Shown one piece after another: positions 1 to 8,474 of a stretch of 64,000 nucleotides of DNA. Made by a program: the position numbers and the translations under genes. The notes under the pieces were generated by a model. That model saw only the letters and a list, made by a program, of their open reading frames with translations. It was not told the DNA's origin and did not search any database. This stretch comes from Achromobacter aloeverae (GTDB lineage Bacteria > Pseudomonadota > Gammaproteobacteria > Burkholderiales > Burkholderiaceae_B): positions 682,001-746,000 of the forward strand of contig NZ_PYAL01000001.1 in assembly GCF_004121055.1 (NCBI RefSeq), written 5' to 3'. Every line of letters begins with the position of its first letter. The first letter of the stretch is position 1.

Positions 1-2
1 GC

Positions 3-68
3 GACATGGAGGCGGCCTGCCTGGTCAAGCTGACGCGCTGGCGCACCAGCATCCTGTCATCCGGTTGA
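3..68 (+). CDS. 3' end of an unidentified gene (partial)
   Basis: A reading frame open from the window edge ends at a TGA at 66-68 and encodes the last 21 residues, DMEAACLVKLTRWRTSILSSG. It is too short to name. It would be a plus-strand gene whose end lies about 50 bases from the stop of the convergent NADH dehydrogenase gene. It could also be a chance frame. Confidence 0.3.
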   Translation, partial: DMEAACLVKLTRWRTSILSSG

Positions 69-116
69 GCGGGGCGCGCGTGGCAAGGGCCGGATTTCAG
101 GCTCGCGCAGCGGGGG

Positions 117-1412
117 CTATTTGCCCTGCGTGATGAGGCGCGCGCTGCGCTGTCCGCGCGTGTGTATCCATAGCCAGCTCAGCGCCACGCTCAGGCGGTT
201 GCGCATGCCGATCAGGAAGTAGATGTGGGCGATGCCCCAGATCCACCATGCCAGCGGCCCTCGCAACTTGATGCGGCCGAAGTCGATCACCGCCTTGCGC
301 TTGCCTATCGTCGCCAGGTTGCCGCTGTGCTTGTAGCGGAATGGTGCCGGCGGCGGAGCGCCGCGCAGGCGTGCCTTGATGGCCGCGCCCACGTAGCGCC
401 CCTGCTGCTTGGCCGCCGGCGCGATGCCGGGAACCGGCGCGCCATCCGGTCCGGCGATGCTGACGGTATCGCCCACCGCGTAGATCTCCGGGTAGCCCGG
501 CACGGTGAGGTCGGGCTCGACCAGCAGCCGGCCGGCCCGGTCGGCGGGAGCGCCCAGCCACTCCGCGGCCGGCGATGCGCGCACGCCGGCGCCCCATAGC
601 ACCGTGTCGGCTTCCAGCCGCGTGTCGCCATAGACCACGCCTTGCGCCGAACATTCGGACACCGTCTGGCCCAGCACCACTTCGACACCCAGTTTTTCCA
701 GGGCCTGCCTGGCGTAGTCCGACAAGGACGGATCGAACGCGCTCAGCAGGCGTTGTCCCCCTTCGATCAGCAGCACGCGCGCGCGGCGCGTGTCGATGCG
801 GCGGAAATCCGGCGGCAGCGTGACGCGCGCCATCTCGGCGATGGTACCGGCCAGCTCCACGCCGGTGGGGCCGCCGCCGATGACCACGAAGGTCAGCAGC
901 GCCGCCTGGCGGCGCGGATCGGTTTCCCGTTCGGCGCGCTCGAAGGCCAGCAGGATGCGGCGCCGGATCATGGTGGCGTCCTCCAGGGTCTTCAGGCCGG
1001 GCGCATATGGCATCCAGTCGTCGTGGCCGAAATAGGCGTGGCGCGCGCCGGTCGCCAGCACCAGCGAGTCATAGGGAACGCGGCCGCCATCCTCCAGCAG
1101 GACCTCGCGCGCCTGCGTATCGACGCCGATGACCGTCGCCAGCAGGGTGCTGGCCTCGGGCCGGTCACGCAGCAGATAACGGATGGGCCACGCGATCTCC
1201 GAGGTCGCCAGCGAGGCGGTGGCGACCTGGTAGAGCAAGGGTTGGAACAGGTGGTGATTGCGCCGGTCGATCAGCGTGATGTCGACGTCGGCGCCCTTCA
1301 GGCGGCTGATGGCCTCCAGGCCGCCGAAGCCGCCGCCCACGACGACCACGCGGTGGCGACCGGCGGCGCGGGATGCGGGGGGAGAGGAGGACGCGGAGGG
1401 AGTGTCGCTCAT
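117..1412 (-). CDS. ndh: Type II NADH dehydrogenase (NDH-2), FAD-dependent
   Basis: A single-subunit membrane-associated flavoprotein that passes electrons from NADH to quinone without pumping protons. The 431-residue product has an N-terminal FAD-binding motif VVVGGGFGGLEA, a second Rossmann motif for NADH (VVIGGGPTGVEL), the family stretch YAVGD near the FAD site, and a C-terminal region ending in an amphipathic, hydrophobic segment (WWIWGIAHIYFLIGMRNR) typical of membrane-anchored NDH-2. The frame is open for another 55 codons upstream. The ATG at 1412 is preferred because it has an AAGGA about 9 bases ahead and the extra segment translates a DNA repeat. The gene is monocistronic, with an unusual 10-bp repeat array in its upstream region. 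Confidence 0.9.
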   Translation of the reverse strand: MSDTPSASSSPPASRAAGRHRVVVVGGGFGGLEAISRLKGADVDITLIDRRNHHLFQPLLYQVATASLATSEIAWPIRYLLRDRPEASTLLATVIGVDTQAREVLLEDGGRVPYDSLVLATGARHAYFGHDDWMPYAPGLKTLEDATMIRRRILLAFERAERETDPRRQAALLTFVVIGGGPTGVELAGTIAEMARVTLPPDFRRIDTRRARVLLIEGGQRLLSAFDPSLSDYARQALEKLGVEVVLGQTVSECSAQGVVYGDTRLEADTVLWGAGVRASPAAEWLGAPADRAGRLLVEPDLTVPGYPEIYAVGDTVSIAGPDGAPVPGIAPAAKQQGRYVGAAIKARLRGAPPPAPFRYKHSGNLATIGKRKAVIDFGRIKLRGPLAWWIWGIAHIYFLIGMRNRLSVALSWLWIHTRGQRSARLITQGK

Positions 1413-1422
1413 GATGCGGATT

Positions 1423-1520
1423 CCTTGATGCAAGACCTTGATGCAAGCGCTGGCAGGTACGGGCAAGTATGTGCAAGTATGTGCCCGTATGTGCACGTAG
1501 GTGCATATACGGGCAAGCAT
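1423..1520. repeat. 13-bp tandem duplication and 10-bp phased repeat array upstream of ndh
   Basis: Two copies of ccttgatgcaag(a/c) occupy 1423-1448. From 1441 to 1520 the sequence falls into eight 10-base blocks with consensus close to GTGCAAGTAT; blocks 1461-1500 are the most alike (GGGCAAGTAT, GTGCAAGTAT, GTGCCCGTAT, GTGCACGTAG). The 10-base period places each unit on the same face of the helix. The array lies where the ndh promoter or leader should be. The rest of the 303-base gap (1413-1715) holds no gene that I can support. Confidence 0.7.
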
Positions 1521-1684
1521 GGCCGCGACGGGTCGCGCGCACGGCCGTGAATCAGAGGATACGCCAATTTGCTGCACTGCAAAAATACCGGGCCGCCCTC
1601 ATCCTCATACTTGAGCCGCGTCAGGTGGTCGGCGTCTCGCTCGCCGTGCATTTGCAGTCGCGCGGCCGCGCGGTGGCGCCAGGC

Positions 1685-1711
1685 CGCATCAGGCGCATCA
1701 GCCGCATCAGC
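1685..1711. repeat. 9-bp tandem repeat (cgcatcagg/c) x3
   Basis: Three head-to-tail copies of cgcatcag(g/c) lie directly beyond the stop codon of the LysR-type gene (1716-1718). In the frame past that stop they would add three more three-codon units. No function can be read from them. Confidence 0.6.
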
Positions 1712-1715
1712 CGCG

Positions 1716-2627
1716 CTAGGCGGCCCGGCTCACCCTGCCGTCGCGTTGCAGCCGCTGCGCCACGTAGTCCAGGAAGCAGGCAATGCGCGCGGCCAGCTGC
1801 GTATTGCGATAGTAGACGGCATGAATGGGTTGGCGGACATCGACGGTGTCGCGCGCCAGCACCTGCACCAGGTCGCCCCGGCGGCGGTCCTCGTGCGACA
1901 TGAAGTCGGCCAGGCAGACCAGGCCTTCGCCGGCCAGCGCCAGCTGGCGCAGCGTCTCTCCGCTGGAAGCCGCCACCTGCGGACGGATATGCAGGCTGTC
2001 GCCCAGCGCATGGCGCAGGGGCCAGTGGTTCAGCGTATCGGGCTCGGTGAAGCCCAGCAGGCTGTGGCGCGCCAGGTCTTCCGCGCTGCGTGGCTTGCCC
2101 CGCTGGGCCAGGTAGGCCGGACTGGCCAGAATGCGCAGCGCGTTGCTGCCCAGCGGACGGGCGTGCAGCGTCGAATCGCGCAAGGTGCCGATGCGGATGG
2201 CGATGTCCGTGCGCTGTTCGAGCAGGTCGATGATCTGGTCGTTGGATTGCAGGGCGAGTTCGATCTGCGGATATTGCCGGCGGAATTCACCGACCAGGGG
2301 CACGATGACATGCAGCATGAAGGGCGACGCGGCATTCACGCGCAGCAGGCCGGCCGGCTGCTGGCGCCGCAGGGCCATCTGTTCCTCGATGGCCTCGACC
2401 GACTCGACGACGCGGCGCGCCTCGCCCAGCAGAAGCTGCCCTTCCTCGGTCAGCGCAAGCCGCCGCGTGGTCCGGTGCAGCAGCGTGGTCTCCAGCTTCA
2501 GCTCCAGGCGTCCCAGCGTCCGGCTGACGGCCGACACCGTCTGCCCCAGGCGTTCGGCGGCCGCCGTGATGGAGCCGGCATCGACGACCGCGATGAAGGT
2601 CTGCATTTCGTCCAGGGTGGTCTTCAT
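1716..2627 (-). CDS. LysR-family transcriptional regulator
   Basis: A DNA-binding regulator of 303 residues. The N-terminal winged helix-turn-helix is clear (MQTFIAVVDAGSITAAAERL, then QTVSAVSRTLGRLE). A LysR substrate-binding domain follows, with typical stretches such as GLLRVNAASPF and GEGLVCLADF. The ATG at 2627 is chosen because it gives the standard LysR N-terminus; a longer frame adds 11 residues. It diverges from lhr with about 60 bases between starts, so it may control lhr, but its ligand and targets cannot be inferred. It belongs to the CrgA/AaeR-like group common in beta-proteobacteria. Confidence 0.88.
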   Translation of the reverse strand: MKTTLDEMQTFIAVVDAGSITAAAERLGQTVSAVSRTLGRLELKLETTLLHRTTRRLALTEEGQLLLGEARRVVESVEAIEEQMALRRQQPAGLLRVNAASPFMLHVIVPLVGEFRRQYPQIELALQSNDQIIDLLEQRTDIAIRIGTLRDSTLHARPLGSNALRILASPAYLAQRGKPRSAEDLARHSLLGFTEPDTLNHWPLRHALGDSLHIRPQVAASSGETLRQLALAGEGLVCLADFMSHEDRRRGDLVQVLARDTVDVRQPIHAVYYRNTQLAARIACFLDYVAQRLQRDGRVSRAA

Positions 2628-2686
2628 GGGAAGAATGATACCCGCCCGGCATTGACGCATCGGGAATTGCCCCGATATAAGGGGGC

Positions 2687-5600
2687 ATGAGCGCCCTCTC
2701 CACCGAGGCCGACGTGCTGGATGCCTTGTTTCATCCGGCGGTCGCGGCCTGGTTTCATCGTACGTATGACGGGCCCACGCCTGCCCAGCAGCGCGCGTGG
2801 CCCTTGATCCATGGCGGACGCCCTACCCTGGTGGCGGCGCCGACGGGGTCGGGCAAGACGCTGACCGCCTTCCTGGCCGCCATCGATGAACTGGTGCGCA
2901 TGGGCGTGGCCGCGGACGGCCGCTTGCCCGACGCCACGCTGGTGCTGTATGTGTCGCCGTTGAAGGCCCTCTCCAACGATATCCGCGTCAACCTGCAGGC
3001 GCCGCTGGAAGGCATCGCCGGGGAATTGGCGGCGCGCGGACTGCCGGCGCCCGTCATCCGCAGCGCCGTGCGCACCGGCGACACGCCGCAGAAGGACAGG
3101 CAGGCCATGCGGCGCCAACCGCCGCATATCCTCGTCACCACGCCGGAGTCGCTTTACGTGCTGCTGGGATCGGCCGGCGGCCGCGCCATGCTGGCCGGCG
3201 TGCGTTCGGTCATCGTCGATGAAATCCACGCCGTGGCGGGCAGCAAGCGCGGCAGCCACCTGGCGCTCAGCCTGGCCCGTCTCGACGCCCTGTGCGCCCG
3301 GCCGCCAGTGCGCATCGGCCTGTCCGCCACGCAAAAGCCCTTGCAGGCCGTGGCCCGCTTCCTGGTCGGCCGCGACGCCGACGGCACGCCCGCCGACTGC
3401 GCCATCGTCGATATCGGCCATGGCCGGGCCCGCGACCTGGCGCTGGAAATCCCGCCCGTGCCGCTGGAAGCCGTGATGGCCAACGACGTCTGGGAACGGG
3501 TCTACGACCGCATGGCGGAACTGGCCGCCGCGCATCGCACCACCCTGGTCTTCGTCAATACGCGGCGCATGGCCGAGCGGGCCGCGCGCCATCTGGCCGA
3601 ACGCCTGGGCGCGGAAGCCGTGGCGGCGCACCACGGCAGCCTGTCCAAGGAAACCCGGCTGGATACGGAGCAGCGCCTGAAGCGCGGCGCGTTGAAGGTG
3701 CTGGTGGCGACCGCGTCGCTGGAACTGGGCATCGATATCGGCGAGGTCGAACTGGTCTGCCAGGTGGGCTCGCCGCGCGCCATCGCGGCCCTGTTGCAGC
3801 GCGTGGGCCGGGCGGGCCACCAGGTGGGCGGCATTTCCAAGGGCCGGCTCTTTCCCACGTCGCGCGACGACCTGATCGAATGCGCCGCGCTGCTGGACAG
3901 CGTGCGGCGCGGCGAGCTGGACACCCTGCGCGTGCCGCGCGCGCCGCTGGACGTGCTGGCCCAGCAGATCGTGGCCGAAGTCGCCAACCAGGAATGGTCC
4001 GAGGACGCGCTCTACGCCTTGCTGCGCCACGCGGAGCCCTATGCCGACCTGCCGCGCGCGGATTACGACGCGGTGCTGCGCATGCTGGCGCAGGGCTACA
4101 CCAGCCGCCACGGCGTGCGCGGCGCCTATCTGCACCGCGATACGGTCAGCGGGACGGTTCGCGGACGGCGCGGCAGCCAGTTGACCGCGGTGACCTCGGG
4201 CGGGACCATCCCCGACAATGCCGACTATGCGGTGCTGCTCGAACCGCAAGGCCAGCAGATCGGCACTGTCAACGAAGACTTCGCCGTCGAAAGCCTGGCC
4301 GGCGACGTGTTCCAGCTGGGCAACACCGCCTATCGCATCCTGCGCATCGAAACGGGGCGCGTGCGCGTGGAGGACGCGCACGGCATGGCGCCCAGCATCC
4401 CGTTCTGGCTGGGCGAGGCGCCGGGCCGCAGCGACGAGCTGTCGCAAGCGGTCGCGCGGCTGCGCGCACGGGTGGATGGCTGGCTGCGGGATGCGACGCA
4501 TGCCGCGGACCATCATGCCGCGGACCAGGCTGCCGCGGCGGTGGACGGCGTGGGCCATCATGCCTCCATGACGGCCACCATGACGGCCACCACGGTCGAA
4601 CCCTCCTCGATCGACCTGCAAGGCGTCATCGACAAGCTATGCGGTGAAACCGGCATCGCCGCGGGCGCGGCGCGCCAGATCGTCGAATACCTGGCGCGCG
4701 CGCGCGCCGCCCTCGGCGCGCTGCCGACCCAGGACGTGCTGGTGCTGGAACGCTTCTTCGACGAATCGGGCGGCATGCAACTGGTACTGCACGCGCCCTT
4801 CGGCAGCCGTATCAACCGGGCCTGGGGCCTGGCCCTGCGCAAGCGCTTCTGCCGCACCTTCAACTTCGAATTGCAGGCCGCCGCCACCGAGGACGCCATC
4901 GTGCTGTCGCTGTCCACCAGCCACAGCTTTCCCCTTGAAGAGGTCTGGCAGTACCTGCGCGCGGCAACGGCGCGCGACGTGCTGGTACAGGCCCTGCTCG
5001 ACGCGCCGTTGTTCAATGCGCGCTGGCGCTGGAACGCCACCACGTCGCTCGCCATCCCACGCTACAGCGGCGGCCGCAAGCTGGCGCCGCAGCTGCTGCG
5101 CATGCGCAGCGAGGACCTGCTTGCGGCGGTCTTTCCCGACCAGGCGGCCTGCCTCGAAAACATCGTCGGCGAACGCGAGCTGCCGGCGCATCCACTGGTG
5201 GAACAGACGCTGGACGATTGCCTGCACGAGGCCATGGATTGCGCGGGCTGGCTGGCAGTGCTCCGGCGCATCGAGCAGGGCGACGTGACCCTGCTCGCGC
5301 GCGACCTGCCGGCGCCTTCGCCGCTGGCGATGGAAATCCTCGGCGCGAATCCCTACGCCTTCCTGGACGACGCGCCGCTGGAGGAAAGACGCACGCGTGC
5401 GGTACAGGCCCGGCGCTGGTCCGACCCTGCCAGCAACGACGACCTGGGCGCGCTGGATCCCGCGGCCATTGCGGAGGTGGCCGCGCAAGCCTGGCCTCGG
5501 GTGCGCGGCGCGGACGAGGCGCACGAAGCCTTGATGACGCTGGGCTGCGTCACCGCCGACGAGGCGGCCGGCCTGGGCACGCCGGTCCACGAGGACGATG

Positions 5601-7399
5601 GCCCGGGGCCGACAGGCGCGGATGCAGGTCCAGGTCCACGTCCAGACCCGGCCCCAGGCGCGGCGCATGATGGTGCCGGCCGCGAGGCCGCGGCCGGCAC
5701 CGCGACCATGGACACCGCTGCCGTCGGCGACGCTGACTGGCGTCCGTGCTTGCGCAGCCTGGCGCGGTCCGGCCGCGCCACGCAATTGACCCTGCCGGAT
5801 GGCTCGCGCCTGTGGACGGCGCTGGAGCGCCTGCCCTGCCTGCTGGCGATCCATCCCGATGCCATCCCCGAGCCGCCGTTGATGGCCGCCCCGGAACAGT
5901 GTCAACGCGAGGACGCCATCGTCGAACTGTTGCGCGCGCGCCTGTCCGGCCTGGGCCCGCGCACGCTCGCGGAACTCACCGCGCCGCTGTCCCTGACAGC
6001 CGCCGAGGGCGTCGCCGCGCTGGCGCGACTGGAACAGGAAGGCGTGATCATGCGCGGCCGCTACACGCCGGCGGCCACGGCGGAACAGTGGTGCGAACGG
6101 CACCTGCTGGCGCGCATCCATCGCCTCACCATCGCCCATCTGCGGCGTGAAATCGAACCCGTGACGCGCCAGGAATTCATGCGCTTCCTGTGCCACTGGC
6201 AGCGGTTGGCGCCCGCCACGCGCGGCCAGGGAGCGGCGGCGTTGGGCGATGTGCTGGAGCAGCTGGAAGGCTATGAAGCCGCTGCCGGCGCCTGGGAGCC
6301 GGACCTGCTGCCCGCCCGCGTGTCCGACTACCAGCCCGCCTGGCTGGACGACCTGGCGCGCGCCGGCCGCCTGGCGTGGCTGCGCATGCCAGGTCCCGCC
6401 CGCGGGGCCGCCGCCACGGTACGGGCCACGCCCATCGTGCTGCTGCCACGCCGTCAACTGGCGACGTGGCAGGCCCTGGCCGGGCCGGTCGACCCGGATG
6501 CGCTATCGGCGCGGGCCCGCGACGTCCATGACGCCTTGCGAGCCGAAGGCGCGATGTTCTTCGATGAGTTGCTGGCCACCACACGCCTGCTGCCGGTGGA
6601 ATTGGAAAATGCCCTGGTCGAACTGGTCGCCGCCGGCCTGGTCACGGCGGACAGTTACGATGGACTGCGCGCGCTGCTGCTGCCGGCGTCCCGCCGCGCA
6701 CCGCCCAGCGGCCGGCGCCGGCGCGGCGGGGCGCCCCCGCCCGGCCTGGACCAGGCCGGCCGCTGGGCCGTGGTGCGCCGCGCGCCGCCGGCCGTCTCCG
6801 CGGCAGGAGCGTATGCCGAGGCGGCGGATGCGACAAAAGCAACGCTTGCCAAGGCTGATGCCGGGATCGCGACACGAGATGCGCCGCGACCGGCGCCGCC
6901 GCCCGGCCCCGCGGCCGTCACGGCGCGCCCGCCCCGCAGCGATCCGGCGCAGCTGGAATACCTTGCCCGCGTATTGCTGCGCCGCTATGGCGTGCTGTTC
7001 TGGCGCCTGCTGGATCGCGAAGCCGACTGGTTGCCGCCGTGGCGCGACCTGCTTCCCGTCCTGCACCGGATGGAAGCCCGTGGCGAGATCCGCGGCGGCC
7101 GTTACGTGGCGGGCTTGGCCGGCGAGCAATTCGCCCTGCCCGAGGCCATCCCCATCCTGCGCGGATTGCGCAGGATGGAAGGCGACGGCGCCTGGATCGC
7201 CGTATCCGCCGTCGACCCCTTGAACCTGTGCGGCACCCTGCTGCCGGGAGAAAAGATTCCCGCCCTGGCCGGGAACCGCCTGCTGCTGCGCGATGGCCTG
7301 CCCATGGCTGCCTGGGTGGCGGGCACTTTCCGGGAATTGACGGCGCTGACGGCCGAGGAACGGCGGGAAGCCCAAGCCGCGTTGTCGCGGCCAGGCTGA
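2687..7399 (+). CDS. lhr: Lhr-type large ATP-dependent helicase
   Basis: A very large superfamily 2 DNA helicase (1570 residues; E. coli Lhr is of similar size) thought to act in DNA repair. The RecA-like core shows APTGSGKT (residues 51-58), the DEIH box (178-181) in VDEIHAVAGSKRG, a second-domain motif TASLELGIDIG and the arginine-finger region QRVGRAGH. The Lhr winged-helix and C-terminal domains follow. Unusual are low-complexity insertions: His/Ala/Thr-rich near residues 600-640, Gly/Pro-rich near 965-1005 and Ala/Pro-rich near 1340-1410, some made of short tandem repeats in the DNA. It has its own AAGGGGG ribosome site just before the ATG. A small frame with a good ribosome site follows the stop by 20 bases. 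Confidence 0.93.
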   Translation: MSALSTEADVLDALFHPAVAAWFHRTYDGPTPAQQRAWPLIHGGRPTLVAAPTGSGKTLTAFLAAIDELVRMGVAADGRLPDATLVLYVSPLKALSNDIRVNLQAPLEGIAGELAARGLPAPVIRSAVRTGDTPQKDRQAMRRQPPHILVTTPESLYVLLGSAGGRAMLAGVRSVIVDEIHAVAGSKRGSHLALSLARLDALCARPPVRIGLSATQKPLQAVARFLVGRDADGTPADCAIVDIGHGRARDLALEIPPVPLEAVMANDVWERVYDRMAELAAAHRTTLVFVNTRRMAERAARHLAERLGAEAVAAHHGSLSKETRLDTEQRLKRGALKVLVATASLELGIDIGEVELVCQVGSPRAIAALLQRVGRAGHQVGGISKGRLFPTSRDDLIECAALLDSVRRGELDTLRVPRAPLDVLAQQIVAEVANQEWSEDALYALLRHAEPYADLPRADYDAVLRMLAQGYTSRHGVRGAYLHRDTVSGTVRGRRGSQLTAVTSGGTIPDNADYAVLLEPQGQQIGTVNEDFAVESLAGDVFQLGNTAYRILRIETGRVRVEDAHGMAPSIPFWLGEAPGRSDELSQAVARLRARVDGWLRDATHAADHHAADQAAAAVDGVGHHASMTATMTATTVEPSSIDLQGVIDKLCGETGIAAGAARQIVEYLARARAALGALPTQDVLVLERFFDESGGMQLVLHAPFGSRINRAWGLALRKRFCRTFNFELQAAATEDAIVLSLSTSHSFPLEEVWQYLRAATARDVLVQALLDAPLFNARWRWNATTSLAIPRYSGGRKLAPQLLRMRSEDLLAAVFPDQAACLENIVGERELPAHPLVEQTLDDCLHEAMDCAGWLAVLRRIEQGDVTLLARDLPAPSPLAMEILGANPYAFLDDAPLEERRTRAVQARRWSDPASNDDLGALDPAAIAEVAAQAWPRVRGADEAHEALMTLGCVTADEAAGLGTPVHEDDGPGPTGADAGPGPRPDPAPGAAHDGAGREAAAGTATMDTAAVGDADWRPCLRSLARSGRATQLTLPDGSRLWTALERLPCLLAIHPDAIPEPPLMAAPEQCQREDAIVELLRARLSGLGPRTLAELTAPLSLTAAEGVAALARLEQEGVIMRGRYTPAATAEQWCERHLLARIHRLTIAHLRREIEPVTRQEFMRFLCHWQRLAPATRGQGAAALGDVLEQLEGYEAAAGAWEPDLLPARVSDYQPAWLDDLARAGRLAWLRMPGPARGAAATVRATPIVLLPRRQLATWQALAGPVDPDALSARARDVHDALRAEGAMFFDELLATTRLLPVELENALVELVAAGLVTADSYDGLRALLLPASRRAPPSGRRRRGGAPPPGLDQAGRWAVVRRAPPAVSAAGAYAEAADATKATLAKADAGIATRDAPRPAPPPGPAAVTARPPRSDPAQLEYLARVLLRRYGVLFWRLLDREADWLPPWRDLLPVLHRMEARGEIRGGRYVAGLAGEQFALPEAIPILRGLRRMEGDGAWIAVSAVDPLNLCGTLLPGEKIPALAGNRLLLRDGLPMAAWVAGTFRELTALTAEERREAQAALSRPG

Positions 7400-7419
7400 A
7401 GGGACGTCAAGGAGCGTCG

Positions 7420-7569
7420 ATGGAAGGCGACACGGCCGACATCGACGCCAATGACGAGGCCAACGACGAGGCCACCGACGACGCCGCCAACAAACCGCTT
7501 GACAAAGGCGTCGCTCCCTTTATCAGGGTAAATACGTGCAGATCCGGCGCGATTTATCCAGCCCATTGA
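7420..7569 (+). CDS. Possible small acidic protein (49 aa)
   Basis: An ATG at 7420 has a good ribosome site (AAGGAG at 7409-7414, 5-base spacing). It opens a 49-residue frame whose first half is acidic and repetitive (DANDEANDEATDDAANK) and whose second half is ordinary (LDKGVAPFIRVNTCRSG). It starts 20 bases after the lhr stop and could be translated with it. No family is recognised, and chance cannot be excluded. Confidence 0.3.
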   Translation: MEGDTADIDANDEANDEATDDAANKPLDKGVAPFIRVNTCRSGAIYPAH

Positions 7570-7724
7570 TTTAACAGGGCTTTTTAAATTTTCCAAAAAC
7601 CTATCCCTAGACTTGTCCACAGAAGATGTTGATAAGTCCGGGGAAGACAGGCCCTGTCCGCCCCTTTTTATTCCCTTTCCAGGACGGCTGGCGGGGGTGA
7701 TTTTATGCTGTATATTTATCCAGT
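7554..7724. other. AT-rich stretch with several DnaA-box-like 9-mers
   Basis: In the 349-base gap between lhr and imuA the base composition drops sharply in GC. Four 9-mers resemble the DnaA box TTATNCACA: TTATCCAGC at 7554, TTGTCCACA at 7613-7621, its inverted partner TGTTGATAA at 7627-7635, and TTATCCAGT at 7716-7724. The middle two form an inverted pair (ACTTGTCCACA and TGTTGATAAGT, 9 of 11 positions matching). None is a perfect box, so DnaA binding is only a suggestion. Confidence 0.35.
7708..7723 (+). promoter_or_regulatory. LexA (SOS) box upstream of imuA
   Basis: CTGTATATTTATCCAG fits the SOS box CTGT-N8-ACAG with one mismatch (CCAG, as also found in the E. coli dinB operator) and has the usual AT-rich centre. 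It lies 25 bases before the imuA ATG, so LexA bound here should cover the promoter. imuABC cassettes are commonly LexA-controlled, which agrees. Confidence 0.8.
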
Positions 7725-7748
7725 GCAACGTCCTGTCCTGTCCGTGTC

Positions 7749-8474
7749 ATGTCTTCCGCCGCCCCCCTCTCCCCCGAGCGCATCCATCCCGCCTTGTGGC
7801 GCGGGACGCAGCTCGCGCGCGGCACGCGGGCCGCGATACGAACGGGCCATCCCCAACTCACCCGCGAACTGCCGGACGGTGGCTGGCCCACCGGCTCCCT
7901 GACCGAACTGCTGCTGGCGCGGCCGGGCATCGGCGAATTGCGCCTGCTGCAGCCCGCCCTGGCCGCGCTGCCTTCCACAGGTCCGATCGCCCTGGTGCAA
8001 CCGCCCTGTGTCCCGCATATCGCCGCCTGGCGCGGCGCGGGCCTGGACCCCGGCCGCCTGTGGTGGATAGACCCCGCGCGCGAAGCCGATGCGCTCTGGT
8101 CCATCGAGCAGATCCTGAAGAACGGCAGTTGCGCCGCGCTGTTGTGCTGGCTGCCCCGGGTGCCCGCGGCCACCCTGCGCCGCCTGCACCTGGCGGCCCA
8201 GGGCTGCGGCACCTTGCTGTTCGCCCTGCGACCGGCACGCGACGCCAGCCTGGCATCGCCGGCGCCCTTGCGGCTGGAACTGCGCACCGTCAGCGGCGGC
8301 CTGGTCGTCAACCTGCTCAAACGGCGCGGACCCGTCTGCGCCCAACCCTTGTTCATCGCACTGGATACCGCCCTGGTGCCACGCTCCCTGCCCACGCATG
8401 CCCATTCCGCTCTGGATCGCCGTATCCCTGCCCAGGCTGGCGCTGGACGCCCTGCGTCCGCCCTGGCCACTTGA
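7749..8474 (+). CDS. imuA: ImuA, SOS mutasome accessory protein
   Basis: A RecA/SulA-related protein that works with ImuB and DnaE2 in damage-induced mutagenesis. The 241-residue product shows the family stretch near the N-terminus (LWRGTQLARG, then GGWPTGSLTELL) and the fold resembling a RecA core without a true Walker A. It is the first gene after the LexA box. Its last 77 bases overlap the start of imuB in another frame, indicating translational coupling. The ATG at 7749 has no strong ribosome site but gives the standard N-terminus. Confidence 0.9.
   Translation: MSSAAPLSPERIHPALWRGTQLARGTRAAIRTGHPQLTRELPDGGWPTGSLTELLLARPGIGELRLLQPALAALPSTGPIALVQPPCVPHIAAWRGAGLDPGRLWWIDPAREADALWSIEQILKNGSCAALLCWLPRVPAATLRRLHLAAQGCGTLLFALRPARDASLASPAPLRLELRTVSGGLVVNLLKRRGPVCAQPLFIALDTALVPRSLPTHAHSALDRRIPAQAGAGRPASALAT

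Noticed and set aside
117-1577. Longer ndh product starting at 1577
   Set aside because: The extra 55 residues are translated from the repeat array; a good ribosome site favours the ATG at 1412.
2624-4621. Very long open frame (665 aa) on the minus strand opposite lhr
   Set aside because: GC-rich codon bias creates long antisense frames; the product is Arg/Gln/His-rich without any domain and the plus strand encodes a clear helicase.
7554-7724. Chromosome or plasmid replication origin
   Set aside because: DnaA-like boxes are imperfect and few, and dnaA, dnaN, rpmH or rep genes are not adjacent.
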